Shown here: positions 16,548 to 27,865 of the stretch, one piece after another
How the letters are laid out: every line of letters starts with the position of its first letter
Numbering within the stretch: position 1 is the stretch's first letter
Assembly (NCBI RefSeq): GCF_051622035.1
Contig: NC_135355.1
Location: forward strand, 8,370,501 to 8,434,500
DNA from: Arctopsyche grandis
Lineage: Eukaryota; Arthropoda; Insecta; Trichoptera; Hydropsychidae
Direction of reading: 5' to 3'
Length of the DNA: 64,000 nt
Made by a program: the position numbers and the translations under genes
Notes under the pieces: generated by a model
What the model was told of the DNA's origin: nothing
The model's input: the letters and a program-made list of their open reading frames with translations, nothing else
The model's database searches: none

Positions 16548-16673
16548 ATGGAAGCCGAATATGATGAAAGAAATATTGATAAAATCAAAGTGCATCTGCA
16601 AGACGATGAGATACATCCACCTGAAGCATTTGAAGCGTTTACAGCAGCGTCCGGTCAAATGATCATTGACTGA
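16548..16673 (+). CDS. Small acidic 41-residue ORF upstream of the receptor exon
   Basis: I do not recognise this product. The ATG at 16548 is preceded directly by a TGA, and the frame ends at TGA 16671-16673. The peptide begins MEAEYDERNIDKIKVHLQ and continues through DEIHPPEAFEAF. It is rich in Asp and Glu, lacks a signal peptide, and is unusually protein-like for this AT-rich DNA. It ends 81 bases before the receptor ATG at 16755, so it could be an upstream ORF in the receptor 5' leader, an independent small protein gene, or a terminal exon of an upstream gene. It is reported for its position and composition only. Confidence 0.3.
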   Translation: MEAEYDERNIDKIKVHLQDDEIHPPEAFEAFTAASGQMIID

Positions 16674-16754
16674 CGTGCTATGTGATCAACAATACCACTG
16701 TGTCTGAAACTGATGTTTGCACAAACCCTCTATACAATTTAATTTGCGAGCGAG

Positions 16755-17071
16755 ATGAGTCTGTTGAGGCTGGCTTTACTTTTGGCCGCGTACGCCGTGG
16801 TGCCGCATCATTGCGGTGTGGAAGACTTGCGCAGGAGCAGGATGAACCCGGTCCAGCCCAGCTTCCATGACAGGATGAGGAATATCCCCATAGGGTCCAG
16901 AACTGATATCTACATCGGTATAGCGGTTCCAAGCAGCAGCCAATCGACTTTGAAAGCCTTCAACAAGACCGTGGCTAATGTTTCAGCTGGCTTTGCGGCC
17001 GGGGAGTACGGATTTGCATACAGGAATATATCTCTTCAACCATTTCACATCGAACTGCCAGAGAACGAAAG
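16755..17071 (+). CDS. First coding exon of ionotropic-glutamate-receptor-like gene (possibly NMDA-type)
   Basis: The exon encodes a signal peptide (about residues 1-20, MSLLRLALLLAAYAVV) followed by the start of an extracellular domain. A beta-strand-like TDIYIGIAVPSSS (50-62) and a helix-like segment KAFNKTVANVSAGF (67-80) resemble the beginning of the amino-terminal (LIVBP/ANF-like) domain of ionotropic glutamate receptors. Three N-glycosylation sequons are visible (N70, N75, N91). The exon ends AAAG|GTTAGT after two bases of codon 106, which is phase 2. The next phase-compatible exon found is at 63908 and begins FSGELLVSVCSGLQ, which fits the same domain. Such receptors are ligand-gated cation channels in the neuronal membrane. 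NMDA subtype is an inference from the resemblance to NMDA subunit N-termini; the pore and ligand-binding domains lie outside the window. Confidence 0.6.
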
Positions 17072-17762
17072 GTTAGTCAGATTAACCCTTTGTCCTCTCA
17101 GCTAGCTCAATTATTTCGAATAAAGCTATGGATAAACTGGTTAAACCAATTCATTACACTACGTTCTTTTATTAGATTTTAAAAAAGGAAACTAAATTTC
17201 AGGTTACTTACACATAGATTACTAGGTTTTAAATTCAATTAAATACATAAATGTATGCATGTATGGATTTGAATTCGGATTTATCAAAATATTAAACAAG
17301 CAGAACAATAGTGATTCATATGTCAAATTATGAACTATCGAAATAAATTAACTGCTTTATTAAAATACTGTTCAATCGGTAGGTATAGATAAAGCCGTAG
17401 CAATGAATTTTACGCCTTTTGCAAATATCTAATTTGGCGCCTCTTTACTTTATTACGGTATTAAATAATAAAAATATATTTATTAAAAATTGAATAGTCA
17501 AAATAAAATTAATCTAAAAAATTAAAATTTTTTTATATTAAAAATACCCCAAATTGACAATGTCGTATAAAAGAAGACATTTTTATTTTTTGAAAAATTG
17601 TATATTAGACAGCATAACGGTGTATTTTATTTATTACTAGTGGTTTTAGACGGCTCAACTCGGTATTTGTAATATAAACCGCTTAAACATGGCTAATTAA
17701 TTAGTAAATGTTTTATTAAATTTATTTGAATAGTTTTATTTAATTTAAATATATTCATTTCT

Positions 17763-17831
17763 TTTTACTTTATCTGTGTACGTAGTAGCAATAGATGAAG
17801 TTTTGTGATCATGCGAACACTCACACAGATA

Positions 17832-17878
<47 letters not shown>

Positions 17879-17995
17879 TTTTTCTAGATCCTGAAAACGT
17901 GATTAATGATCGATTCTGAGTTTGAATCAGTCAAAATCTCGAATTTGAATTTTCGCATCATCACAAAACTTCATCTATTGTTAGATAAAGTAAAT
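17763..17995. mobile_element. MITE with TTTACTTTATCT arms around a (CA)n core
   Basis: The left arm (about 17763-17815) and right arm (17951-17994) are inverted: TTTACTTTATCTGTGT...GATGAAGTTTTGTGATCATGCG against CGCATCATCACAAAACTTCATC...AGATAAAGTAAA. A (CA)n tract occupies 17828-17876. Related sequence occurs at 28636-28790, and one arm is found at 63834-63888. Confidence 0.75.
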
Positions 17996-19928
17996 ATGTT
18001 TCAGAAAGTGATAGCTAGGTCCTAAAACGAATAACGAAATCGTCAAATTGATACTCAAGTTGCATAAAAGATTTTAAAAGAAAAATAAAATGTTTTTCTT
18101 TATTCTATAAGAATATTGTAATTCGTAATTATTGAAAGTTTAATTATTGAATATTGTAATTATTGAAAGTTTCAAACGGATCAAAAGTCTGTTATTATGT
18201 TATTATAAATTTTATATTATTCGCTTATTCACATTCTATTGTGAATATGTATGCTCAAATTTGATTTCCGATCTTGACTGTTGGTCGATCTTAAATAATT
18301 TTCGATAATTTAAATAAAAATAGGCGAGTGGCGCCCAAGGCACCCCCCTGGCATTCAGCACCCTTGGCAAGCACCCCGTTGCTAATGCGTTGCTACGGTA
18401 CTGGGTATATACATACATATGTACATACATACATACATATATTACTGACCGTTTATGATAATTACTGATTAAAAGTATTTAAAGTTACTCATCAACTAAA
18501 TAAACATCAGGAAGTGGCATGTATAGATATGTAATGTACACATTACGATACGTGGAAATGAAAATACAATAGTTTCAGTTTTAAAATGACCGTTGATTTG
18601 TACATAATCGAAACCAGCAATAGTTTCGATTATTTTTTTTATTTACGGGGTTTTATACAAAATTTCACACATTTTTTTGCATGAATTTAACGCAATATAA
18701 CGAACTGACTGTAAATTATCTAACTGATAAACTATGACATCCACATTGGGCTATTCTTCTCTATTGAACAATTGAAGTTTATTGCTATGTTCGAGATAAT
18801 ATTGGAAATATAGCGAATTTACATAAAGGCAATAAATTTTCTCTAATTTGTAGCCTTGCAAATTATACGACAAAATATAAGATTATTAGATTCATTATAT
18901 TAAATAAATCACGAATTTATACAAAAAATTAGTAAATAACATGAAAAAAAAATGTAATAATGAGCTTACAAAGCCTCACAAATGCGAAGGGTTATTAATT
19001 ATACGGGTTCTGGGCTTTTTGTGTTTGAGTGAGATCGAGCGTTTACCGACAGAGTAATGAGTTGTTCGAGTAAGGGGTTGTTTTCAGGGAAAATATGCAG
19101 AGGATTTCTGAAAAAGATCTTTCGAAGTTTAATATGTCTACGTATGTAACGAAGTTGTTTGCGTATGGAATGCTCAAAAATTCTTCGCAAATTTTACCTC
19201 CATAATATGTATGTACGGTCTCTTCATTAGTTCCCACCGGCAAATTTAGCCGAAGCATGTAATCGAAATTAACGCCATTTTGTATTCAAAACAAAAGCCA
19301 AATGCTCTGCAGTGCGTTTTCGAATAAATTTGCATGTATACATATATATTATTAAAATAGTCTTTGACGATAATCAAACGTCATGCACCGGAAGCCTGGG
19401 TTTGTGTCATTGACTAGCGTGCGTCACTTTATTTAGATTTACTACCATGTGTAGGTGTTTCAAGCATTTCATATTTTAAAGTTGTTTGGATCTGTTTATA
19501 AATATATTATAATGTTTTAATGTGGCTCGCGTACCTAAACGCGCACTCCCCCGTTGTGTTCAAAGATCATAGCAGCAAAAAATGAATACGTATAATTTTT
19601 TCGATAAGAACGATAACACGACTACGCCATACTCATCGTACTTTAACCAGACACTGTAGCAGAATAACATCAACATTATCTTTCATGATGTTGGAATTCT
19701 TGCGTCTTCATAGAACGTACATACTACATATAGTTACATGTGTGTATATGTACTTGCACTTGATATAAAAATGGTACAGATAAGATAAAAGAGTAAAGCA
19801 AAAATGAAAAATTTCCAGACACGCTAACTGTAGACATGTTTTGAAATACAAAGTATTATATTATATTATGAATAAATATTATATTATCATATTACATACA
19901 TATGTATGTATATAGTTACATATATGTA

Positions 19929-19932
<4 letters not shown>
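17996..19932. other. No gene seen
   Basis: AT-rich intronic sequence with short TATG microsatellites. The open frames at 18236-18430, 18999-19190 and 19043-19258 are unrelated to any family I know and overlap each other in different frames. Confidence 0.5.

Positions 19933-20009
<77 letters not shown>
19933..20009. repeat. (AT)n microsatellite at RTE 3' end
   Basis: About 77 bp of alternating AT directly abut the 3' terminus of the minus-strand retrotransposon that starts at 20010. Confidence 0.97.
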
Positions 20010-20011
<2 letters not shown>

Positions 20012-23000
20012 CTGTCGGTTCCCTCATCACTGAGGATCGTGACTATGATGTGCGGTCAACCAGCTGCCTCCATTCAGTTCTAAATTCGGCCAGGCGAAGA
20101 CTTGCTACCGTGGAAGCGCCCGTCGCTGCAGATACTTGGTCAGTCCAGCGTGCGGGGGATCTGCCTCTGGCTCTTCTGCCTTCGACGCTACCAACCACAA
20201 CCAACCGCTCCAGGCTCTCCTCACCTCTTCGTGCAATGTGGCCGAAGAACTGCAATATACGTTTCAGGCATATTGTTGACAATCTATCCTTGATTTTCAA
20301 TTCTTCAAGAATAGACACATTCGTGCGTTTGTCGGTCCAAGGCACGCGCAGTAGCCGTCTCCAGGACCACATCTCGAAGGCATCGATTCTCCGTCTATCC
20401 GCCGCCTTCATGGTCCACGTCTCGACACCATAAAGGCAGACAGAAAAAACGAGACTCTTCACGAGACGGATTTTGACAGCAGTTGTAATGGCTCTATTCT
20501 TCCAAATCTTCGTTAGTTGTGACATTGCCGATTTTGCTAATGTAATCCGGCGCCGTATTTCCAATTCGCTGCCGCCGTTGTTAGATATGAGTGACCCCAG
20601 ATAGACAAAATTATCAACCACATCTATACCGTTTAAAGCTGAGTTGTTGTTTTGCAGCTGTTGGTGACGGTCAATTATCATAATTTTTGTTTTGGGGCGG
20701 TTTATCTGGAGGCCAAGCACATTACTCTCTGTCTCAACACGACGGATCAGTTCGGCCATTTCTTCATGATTATTAGCTATGAGCGTTGTGTCATCCGCAT
20801 ACCGAAGATTGGATAGTTTTTTTCCACCAATGGACACTCCACCCTTCCAACCATCCAGTGCTCTACGCATTATATACTCTCCATATATATTAAATAGGTC
20901 TGGAGATAATATACACCCTTGCCTTACTCCACGTTGTACTCGAAAATTTGTCGAGTTTAGCGAATTGATTCGAACTACTGCATTGTTATCATTATACAAG
21001 TTATGTATTATTTTTACAAGATGCATGGGGACTCCCATGTCCAGTAGAACTTTCCACAGATAGTCCCAGTTCACAAAGTCAAAAGCTTTTTTATAGTCTA
21101 TAAAACAAAGAACGGCTGGAGTTTGAAACTCCCGACATTTTTCAATGAGTTGACGTATATTCAGTATTTGTTCCCTCGTCCCTTTGCCTTTTACAAACCC
21201 TGCTTGTTCGTTCGGTATTTGCCATCCAAGGTAACTGCTCAAACGATCTTTAATTATATACAGCAATACTTTACTAGAGTGCGATATTAAGGCTAAGGTC
21301 CTGTAATTCTCGCATTTTTTTGTAGATCCTTTCTTGTGTAAGGGAATGAATATTGAATTGACCCAATCTTTCGGCCATACTCCGTTTACCCAGATCTTGT
21401 TGCACATATTACATAGCGCCTTTATCGCAGTTTCACCAAGCTCTTTCAGAAGTTCAGCTTGTATACCATCGCTGCCAGGAGACTTTTTACATTTCAGTTT
21501 CTTTATGGCATTTACAACTTCAGATGTCAAGATGTCAGGCTCCCTGACATCATCAATTAGGGAAACAATTGAGGTCGACGAACTACCACTGTACAATTCC
21601 GAACAGTATTCTTTCCATCGGTTGAGTATCACATCAATATCTGTAAGCGTGTTTCCAAATTGATCATCTATTGTCCAAGTTTTGGGTGAAAATTTTTGAG
21701 TGACGATTTTTACTTTGTGAAAAATATCCCTTGCCTGATTCTTTAATGCGTGTTTTTCTATCTCCTCACATATGTCATTTATATATTTAGCTTTATCCCG
21801 CCTACAACTCCTTTGAATATCTTTATGTAATATTGCATACCTTTCAAGATATTCTGTCGATGTTATGCCAGTTTGTTTAAGTCTTTTACGTTCTTTTATC
21901 TTAACCCAAGTTGAATCAGAGATAAAAGACTTACGATGTTCATTTTGCGGTGTTTGATGTTTTCTGGCATACCGAATTATGAGATCTTTAAAAATTTTCC
22001 AAGACTCTTCTACATCTACATTAGGATTTATTTGGAATTCTGCATCTTTTTCTCTGATTACATTGCCAAAATTAATTACATCATCATTGGTGAGTTTAAT
22101 TGCTTTATTTTGATGTCTTTTAATCATTTTCAATTTCAGTCGAAATTTAGCAACAAGTAAGTTATGGTCCGATCCGCAATCTGCACCTGGATATGTTTTG
22201 ACGTTATGTATCGATGATTTCCATCTACAATTTATTAATACATAATCGATTTGGTTGCGGTGACGATCCCCAGGAGATATCCAAGTGTACAATCGCCTAG
22301 GATGATGTTGAAACCAAGTATTCATAATGGACATTTTATTTTCAATGCAGAAACTTATAAGTTTCTCTCCTCTCTCATTTTGAATACCCAATCCATATTT
22401 ACCTACTATGTTATCAATGTTGCTATTATTACCGACTTTGGCATTAAAATCACCAAGAATGATGGTCATTTCTTTGTTTGAGATATTTGACAATGTATCG
22501 AGTAGTGAAGCATAGAACGCATTTATTTTAATATCTTCGGCATCTGCAGTAGGAGCATATATTTGAAGGATGTTTAGTTTATACGGATGCGTGTTGAGTT
22601 TTAAGTGTATAAGTCTGTCACTTATGGGGTTGTAGCCAATTAGTGCACTGGTTAATTTAGATGCTAAGATCACCGCGACACCGCTATGTGACGAATCTTG
22701 GTTACCAGAAAAATATATCGTATTTCCATTTGAAGTTTTATAATGGCCGTTGTTCTTCCAGTGCGTTTCCGAGATTCCGAGTATATCTAGCCCATGACTG
22801 TACATCTCTTTCTCAACAACCAGTGTTTTCCCAGGATTCAGGAGTCCTCTAACGTTCCAAGTACCTATTTTGGATTTGTTCCGTAAAGTTTCTCCAGTCG
22901 CATATTTTCCACATGATGCCTGGTGAGTCACATGCATGTGGCCAGTAGCCAATTTCACACCGTGAGACCTGGAACCTCGAAGGCGCCGGGTGTCAGCCGG

Positions 23001-23455
23001 AGAGTCAGACTTCTTCACACTTTTATTTTTGTACATCATAGTTATCTTGGGAGAATACTGCAGTGGATTCCCACTTCCTTCTACAGCGCAGTAAATGTTT
23101 TGACATCTTATACTGGCAGAGCTGCTGCCCACTACCAGGGATTTATTATAGAGTTTCCTTCTCTGTCAAAGATGATACGGTACCTTTGAAAACCGGGTTG
23201 TGCTTTTGTTAAGCGGCGGCACTTACTCGCCGCTGACCTGAGACCGTCATAGTGTTGTGTGACATTTTATAGAGTGAAACTTACCACGGATTCACTCATC
23301 ACCACTCTTATCTCAGCGCTCCTTGTCCAGGACCACCATGTCGCTATGGCAGTTGACTACAAGAGTCGTTCCCCTATCTGCAACTTGGGGACCTGAGCGG
23401 TTGCATGGAGCTCTGCTCTGAGCTTAATAATTACTGTGTGCGGACGGACGTGTGT
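20010..23455 (-). mobile_element. RTE-like non-LTR retrotransposon, near complete
   Basis: The minus-strand element has a single long ORF (20043-23132), a short 3' UTR ending AGTGATGAGGGAACCGACAGC at the (AT)n tract, and about 320 bp of 5' leader (23133-23455). The exact 5' terminus is uncertain. It lies head-to-head with the RTE element at 24108. A GTGCGGACGTGTGTTT-like sequence near 23437 is repeated in inverted form near 24006, bracketing the spacer between the two elements. Confidence 0.85.
20043..23132 (-). CDS. Retrotransposon endonuclease/reverse transcriptase (RTE-like)
   Basis: One intact frame of about 1000 residues encodes the replication protein of the element. The 5'-most in-frame codon (GTG at 23132) is not a likely start. 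The first ATG is at 23039 and gives about 998 residues beginning [10 protein letters not shown]. Counted from 23132, an apurinic-endonuclease-like domain shows [26 protein letters not shown] and [10 protein letters not shown]. The reverse transcriptase shows [43 protein letters not shown] and the catalytic RYADD near residue 777. A C-terminal tail with GHIARR and [12 protein letters not shown] is typical of RTE-type ORFs. The endonuclease nicks DNA for target-primed reverse transcription. No internal stop was seen, so this copy may be recent and possibly active. Confidence 0.93.
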   Translation of the reverse strand: MGSSSASIRCQNIYCAVEGSGNPLQYSPKITMMYKNKSVKKSDSPADTRRLRGSRSHGVKLATGHMHVTHQASCGKYATGETLRNKSKIGTWNVRGLLNPGKTLVVEKEMYSHGLDILGISETHWKNNGHYKTSNGNTIYFSGNQDSSHSGVAVILASKLTSALIGYNPISDRLIHLKLNTHPYKLNILQIYAPTADAEDIKINAFYASLLDTLSNISNKEMTIILGDFNAKVGNNSNIDNIVGKYGLGIQNERGEKLISFCIENKMSIMNTWFQHHPRRLYTWISPGDRHRNQIDYVLINCRWKSSIHNVKTYPGADCGSDHNLLVAKFRLKLKMIKRHQNKAIKLTNDDVINFGNVIREKDAEFQINPNVDVEESWKIFKDLIIRYARKHQTPQNEHRKSFISDSTWVKIKERKRLKQTGITSTEYLERYAILHKDIQRSCRRDKAKYINDICEEIEKHALKNQARDIFHKVKIVTQKFSPKTWTIDDQFGNTLTDIDVILNRWKEYCSELYSGSSSTSIVSLIDDVREPDILTSEVVNAIKKLKCKKSPGSDGIQAELLKELGETAIKALCNMCNKIWVNGVWPKDWVNSIFIPLHKKGSTKKCENYRTLALISHSSKVLLYIIKDRLSSYLGWQIPNEQAGFVKGKGTREQILNIRQLIEKCREFQTPAVLCFIDYKKAFDFVNWDYLWKVLLDMGVPMHLVKIIHNLYNDNNAVVRINSLNSTNFRVQRGVRQGCILSPDLFNIYGEYIMRRALDGWKGGVSIGGKKLSNLRYADDTTLIANNHEEMAELIRRVETESNVLGLQINRPKTKIMIIDRHQQLQNNNSALNGIDVVDNFVYLGSLISNNGGSELEIRRRITLAKSAMSQLTKIWKNRAITTAVKIRLVKSLVFSVCLYGVETWTMKAADRRRIDAFEMWSWRRLLRVPWTDKRTNVSILEELKIKDRLSTICLKRILQFFGHIARRGEESLERLVVVGSVEGRRARGRSPARWTDQVSAATGASTVASLRLAEFRTEWRQLVDRTS

Positions 23456-24025
23456 TTCCATTTATTACATATATTGACAGTTTATTCACAATCATAATAT
23501 TTATTAAATTAGTAACAAACATTAACGTTAACGTTGAGTACAAGTATCCAATATCAAATATTAAATTATCAAAACTAAATATTAAATAATTCAACACTCA
23601 ATATTAAATAATCAATTATGAAATAATTCAACACTCAACATTAAATAATCAATTATGAAATAATTCAACATTAAATATCAAACCATTCACTCAATATTAA
23701 ATATGAAATAATTCAACGTTAAATATTATCAATACTATCATTAATAAATCAATCGACGTTAATAGTAAATTATTATCAAAAGAAATGTGATCGAAATTAT
23801 GTGGGTAATTATGTAAATATGAAAATATTATAAATTTAAATTCCATTTAAAAAATATGAAATCAAGCATAGGTAATGATTCTGAATATGTACTAACTTGC
23901 GAGGCGCCAGAAGAGCTACATACTCATCCCAGCACCTCCTCTTTAGCTCCAATTTAACACAAAATTCTACATACTTATCGGGAACAACACACAAACACAC
24001 GTCCGCACCGAGCTCGCTCAACCCG

Positions 24026-24027
<2 letters not shown>
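23456..24027. other. Spacer between the two RTE elements, imperfect tandem repeats
   Basis: 23560-23740 contains degenerate repeats of ATTAAATAATCAATTATG and AAATAATTCAACAC. No coding exon was seen. Confidence 0.6.

Positions 24028-24107
<80 letters not shown>
24028..24107. repeat. (AT)n microsatellite at RTE 5' end
   Basis: About 80 bp of alternating AT directly precede the 5' leader of the plus-strand RTE element. Confidence 0.97.
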
Positions 24108-24109
<2 letters not shown>

Positions 24110-27100
24110 GTTCGGTCTTTCGTGTCATGCGGGGAAGACGTGCATCTGCGTTCTTCCCGCTATTACTCGCTTAAACCCGGCTATTGCACGAAATTTAATC
24201 TAAAAACTTAACCATCTAATCACTTATTTTACTAATTGCATCCTAGTATAATTTAAGTGTAAAAATAAACAGCAAATCGGTCGTAAAAAGCGGTTTTATA
24301 TCAGTTATTTCGAAAAATTTTGTGCTAATTTTTGTGTCAAATCTGAGCAAAAGAATATACGAACGAGATACATCTCCTTACCTGAATACAAAAAAAAGGG
24401 TCCTTCAGTCGGTCCCACAGAAGCAATAAATCTTCCACATAATTGCTTCCAGCCAAAAATCTTTAACGAACTTTACTTAATAGAATAATAGCAAACAGAA
24501 ACGGTGTTTCCCAACTGTCTATCAGTTCTTTTTCATATTTAAATTATATTAAAGTAATTCGTGTAATTTTATATTCTTTACTAAAGTTATTATTAAAATA
24601 TTAAATTGCAAACCGCACTCACATATATAAATCCGTTGTCTCCAAAGAGGCGTCTCACGATAAAGATCTATAAAAAAGTAGTATAACAATTGCTAATCTA
24701 TTATTATCATAACTAACTACTTTCACTTACAAAGTAACCCTGTTAAATGGCATGTAATAACTCATAAGTGATCCAAGTGATACCTAGGATGACTATCTGT
24801 CAAAGCTGACCACAGAGAAGAGTCTATGGCGGTAAGAACTCACTCCTTGAATGGAAATTTCTCTCAAGTACCGCCTTTTTCTCAACACATCTTGGATAAA
24901 TGCGAGAAAAATAATATCCAAACCTCCAACAAGGTAAGAGTGACGATGGATGATAGCTTAGCTAATAGAAACCTGTATTTAGCCACGTACAATGTAAGAA
25001 CGTTATCGAGTGAAGGAAGTGTGCTTGCATTAGAGAATGAATTAGAAAATATCAAATGGGATATAGTAGGACTTAGTGAAGTAAGACGAAAACAGCAAAA
25101 CCAAATAATCCTAAAAAGTGGTAACTGTCTCTACTGGAGAGGGCTACCAAATGGTAGAATAAGGGGAGGAGTAGGGTTTCTTATCAATAAGAGAATAGAA
25201 AGAAATATTATAGAAATAAGCGACATATCGGAACTTATATGCTATATAGTATTAAGAATCTCGAGCAGGTACACTTGTCAAATCTTCCAAGTGTACGCCC
25301 CCACATCTAGCCACCCAGACGAGGAAATAGAAGACTTCTACGAAAAAATACAGGACGCATACGATAATAGCCGTCACCACTTTAAAATAATCATGGGCGA
25401 CTTTAACGCAAAAATAGGACAAAAGGCAAATACAGAAAGAGCAGTAGGCAATTTTGGTACCGGCCAAAGAAACGACAGAGGCGATCGCCTCATAGAATTC
25501 GCAGAACACAACAGGCTCTTTATCACTAATTCATTTTTCAGGAAAAACACCAACAATAAGTGGACTTGGGAGAGTCCTAAAGGAGACAGAAACGAGATCG
25601 ATTTCATCCTAACAAATGCCCTGCACTCCGTTAAAGACGTTAGTGTTTTAAGTAAAGTAGATATAGGTAGCGATCACAGATTAGTCCGTGCCAAGATGGC
25701 CATTAATATAAATTGCGAACGTAGGAAATTAATAAAAGGATGCAGTAACTCTCCAGATTTCGCTCAACTAAGGTCTAGGAAAAAGGAATTCGAACTCGAA
25801 CTTGGAAATCGATACGGGAAATTAAACCCAGAAGCAGACATCGAGGAATTGAACACTGTAATTAGTTCGGTTCTAACCTCAACAGGTAAGAAATTAGGTG
25901 GATTCAGGAAACAGATTAAATTAAGCAAAATTTCAGCGGAAACAAAAAACCTAATTAAGCATAAAAGGAATTTAGATAGGGATAATAATAAGCAAGAATA
26001 CAATCTAGTAAATAAGGAAATTAAAAAGAGAATAGTCAGGGATGTCAGGGATTTTAACAGCAAGCTAATAGAAAATACCATTAAGAATAACCGTAGCCTG
26101 AAAAAGTGCAAACAGGATCTTTTCTTAGGCAAAAACCAAATGATCGCAATCAGATCAGAGAGCGGAGTAATAATTAGGAATAGAGAAGAAATCATAGACA
26201 GAGTTTACACGTTCTATGCAAAACTATACGAGAACGACAACGGCCAATTCCCCGCTCTGGAATCGACACACGGCCAAAGGGTTCCTGCAGTATTGCCTAG
26301 CGAAGTAGAGGCCGCGCTAAAAACTGCAAAGAACGGTAAAACCCCAGGGGAAGATAATATTCCCATTGACTTACTAAAATGTGGCGGCCCCCCCCTAATT
26401 AATATCTTAGCTAGGCTTTTCAGCAAATGCATCCAGAACCAAGCTATACCAGAAGGATGGAATAACGCAACTATCATTTTAATACACAAAAAAGGCGACA
26501 AAAGCGATATCAAGAACTACCGACCCATTAGTCTACTTTCAGCGGTCTACAAGCTCTTCACGAAGGTTATTACAGAAAGGCTGAAAAATATCCTCGACGA
26601 GAACCAACCTATAGAGCAGGCAGGGTTTAGGGCAAATTTCAGCACAATGGACCACCTCCAAGTAGTTGGCGAACTAATCGAGCGCGCCAACGAATATCAA
26701 CGGCCATTGTGCCTAGGTTTCGTCGATTATGAGAAAGCCTTCGATACAGTTAGTCATAATGCAGTACTTAACGCTCTAAAAACACAGGGAGTGCCGGAAC
26801 CCTATGTGGGACTGTTAGCTGCAATATATAAGAATGCCACAGCTTCGGTTAAAATTTTTTCAGGTACAGATAGATTTAGCATAGGAAAAGGAGTAAGACA
26901 AGGAGATACAATCTCGCCCAAGTTATTCAATGCGGTGCTTGAGGGAGTTTTCAGGAAATTGGATTGGGATACAGCCGGAGTAAGCATCAATGGTCGCTTT
27001 TTGAGTCACCTTCGGTTCGCAGACGATATAGTTTTAGTAGCTCGTGATTCAGCTGACCTACTTATCAGACTAACACAGCTGGACAGGGAAAGTAGAAAAG

Positions 27101-27798
27101 TAGGATTAAAAATTAACGTAGATAAGACTAAACTAATGTTCAATAGTTATTGCATGCCTGATAGCATCCCCTTAGATGATAAACCAGTAGAAGTAGTAAA
27201 TAATTATTTATATTTAGGTCAAATAATTGACATGTCTGGTAGTAAAAATGAAGAGATAAAGAGACGTATGAAATTAGGGTGGAGTGCATTTGGACGGATG
27301 AATGCTGTTTTTAAATCAAAAATGCCACTCTGCCTGAAGAAAAGGATCTTTGATCAATGCGTTTTGCCAGTGATGACGTATGGATGTGAAACTTGGACAC
27401 TGAACGCCAAGATGCAAAATAAAATCCAATGCACTCAAAGAAGTATGGAACGCTGTATGCTTGGCATAACGAGGAAAGACAGGAAGCGGAACACGTGGGT
27501 GAGAAATATGACAAGGGTAGTGGACATAGTGGATAGAGTGAAGAGATTGAAATGGCAATGGGCGGGTCACGTAGCTAGGAGGATGGACGAAAGGTGGACA
27601 AAAGAAGTGCTTGAATGGTACCCGAGAGAAGGCAAAAGAGTAAAAGGAAGACCGCAAGGAAGATGGGTGAACGAAATTAGGAAAATGTGCGGAATGAGAT
27701 GGATGAGTGTTGCGCAAAACAGAGACGAGTGGAAGCGTGTTGGAGAGGCCTTCATCCAGCAGTGGATGGCGAATGGCTGTAAATGATGATGATGATGA

Positions 27799-27800
<2 letters not shown>
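24108..27800 (+). mobile_element. RTE-clade retrotransposon, near complete
   Basis: A 5' leader of about 720 bp (GGGTTCGGTCTTTCGTG...) is followed by one intact ORF (24826-27786) and a very short 3' end. The ORF runs into GGCCTTCATCCAGCAGTGG and the stop is immediately followed by TGATGATGATGATGATG. This short repeat tail without poly(A) is characteristic of RTE elements of insects. (AT)n tracts flank both ends (24028-24107, 27801-27862). Two degenerate relatives lie at 39975-41007 and 46095-47242. Confidence 0.92.
24826..27786 (+). CDS. RTE endonuclease/reverse transcriptase, 986 residues
   Basis: The intact ORF starts at ATG 24826. The endonuclease domain shows YLATYNVRTLS (about 51-61), DIVGLSEVRRK (about 80-90), IIMGDFNAKIG (about 188) and IGSDHRLVRAKM (about 283). 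The reverse transcriptase follows with LIHKKGDKSDIKNYRPIS (about 550), AGFRANFSTMDH (about 600), GFVDYEKAFDTVSHN (about 632), GVRQGDTISPKLFN (about 687) and the catalytic FADD at 731-734. The C-terminus has the GHVARRMDERW and KGRPQGRW blocks common in RTE proteins and overlaps the conserved 3' tail of the element. It performs target-primed reverse transcription of the element RNA. Absence of stops and frameshifts suggests recent insertion. Confidence 0.94.
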   Translation: MAVRTHSLNGNFSQVPPFSQHILDKCEKNNIQTSNKVRVTMDDSLANRNLYLATYNVRTLSSEGSVLALENELENIKWDIVGLSEVRRKQQNQIILKSGNCLYWRGLPNGRIRGGVGFLINKRIERNIIEISDISELICYIVLRISSRYTCQIFQVYAPTSSHPDEEIEDFYEKIQDAYDNSRHHFKIIMGDFNAKIGQKANTERAVGNFGTGQRNDRGDRLIEFAEHNRLFITNSFFRKNTNNKWTWESPKGDRNEIDFILTNALHSVKDVSVLSKVDIGSDHRLVRAKMAININCERRKLIKGCSNSPDFAQLRSRKKEFELELGNRYGKLNPEADIEELNTVISSVLTSTGKKLGGFRKQIKLSKISAETKNLIKHKRNLDRDNNKQEYNLVNKEIKKRIVRDVRDFNSKLIENTIKNNRSLKKCKQDLFLGKNQMIAIRSESGVIIRNREEIIDRVYTFYAKLYENDNGQFPALESTHGQRVPAVLPSEVEAALKTAKNGKTPGEDNIPIDLLKCGGPPLINILARLFSKCIQNQAIPEGWNNATIILIHKKGDKSDIKNYRPISLLSAVYKLFTKVITERLKNILDENQPIEQAGFRANFSTMDHLQVVGELIERANEYQRPLCLGFVDYEKAFDTVSHNAVLNALKTQGVPEPYVGLLAAIYKNATASVKIFSGTDRFSIGKGVRQGDTISPKLFNAVLEGVFRKLDWDTAGVSINGRFLSHLRFADDIVLVARDSADLLIRLTQLDRESRKVGLKINVDKTKLMFNSYCMPDSIPLDDKPVEVVNNYLYLGQIIDMSGSKNEEIKRRMKLGWSAFGRMNAVFKSKMPLCLKKRIFDQCVLPVMTYGCETWTLNAKMQNKIQCTQRSMERCMLGITRKDRKRNTWVRNMTRVVDIVDRVKRLKWQWAGHVARRMDERWTKEVLEWYPREGKRVKGRPQGRWVNEIRKMCGMRWMSVAQNRDEWKRVGEAFIQQWMANGCK

Positions 27801-27862
<62 letters not shown>
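27801..27862. repeat. (AT)n microsatellite after RTE tail
   Basis: About 62 bp of alternating AT follow the TGA-repeat tail of the RTE element. Confidence 0.97.

Positions 27863-27865
<3 letters not shown>

Noticed and set aside
21334-22481. Plus-strand frames inside 20043-23132 and minus-strand frames inside 24826-27786
   Set aside because: Antisense shadows of the long intact retrotransposon ORFs, without domains of their own.
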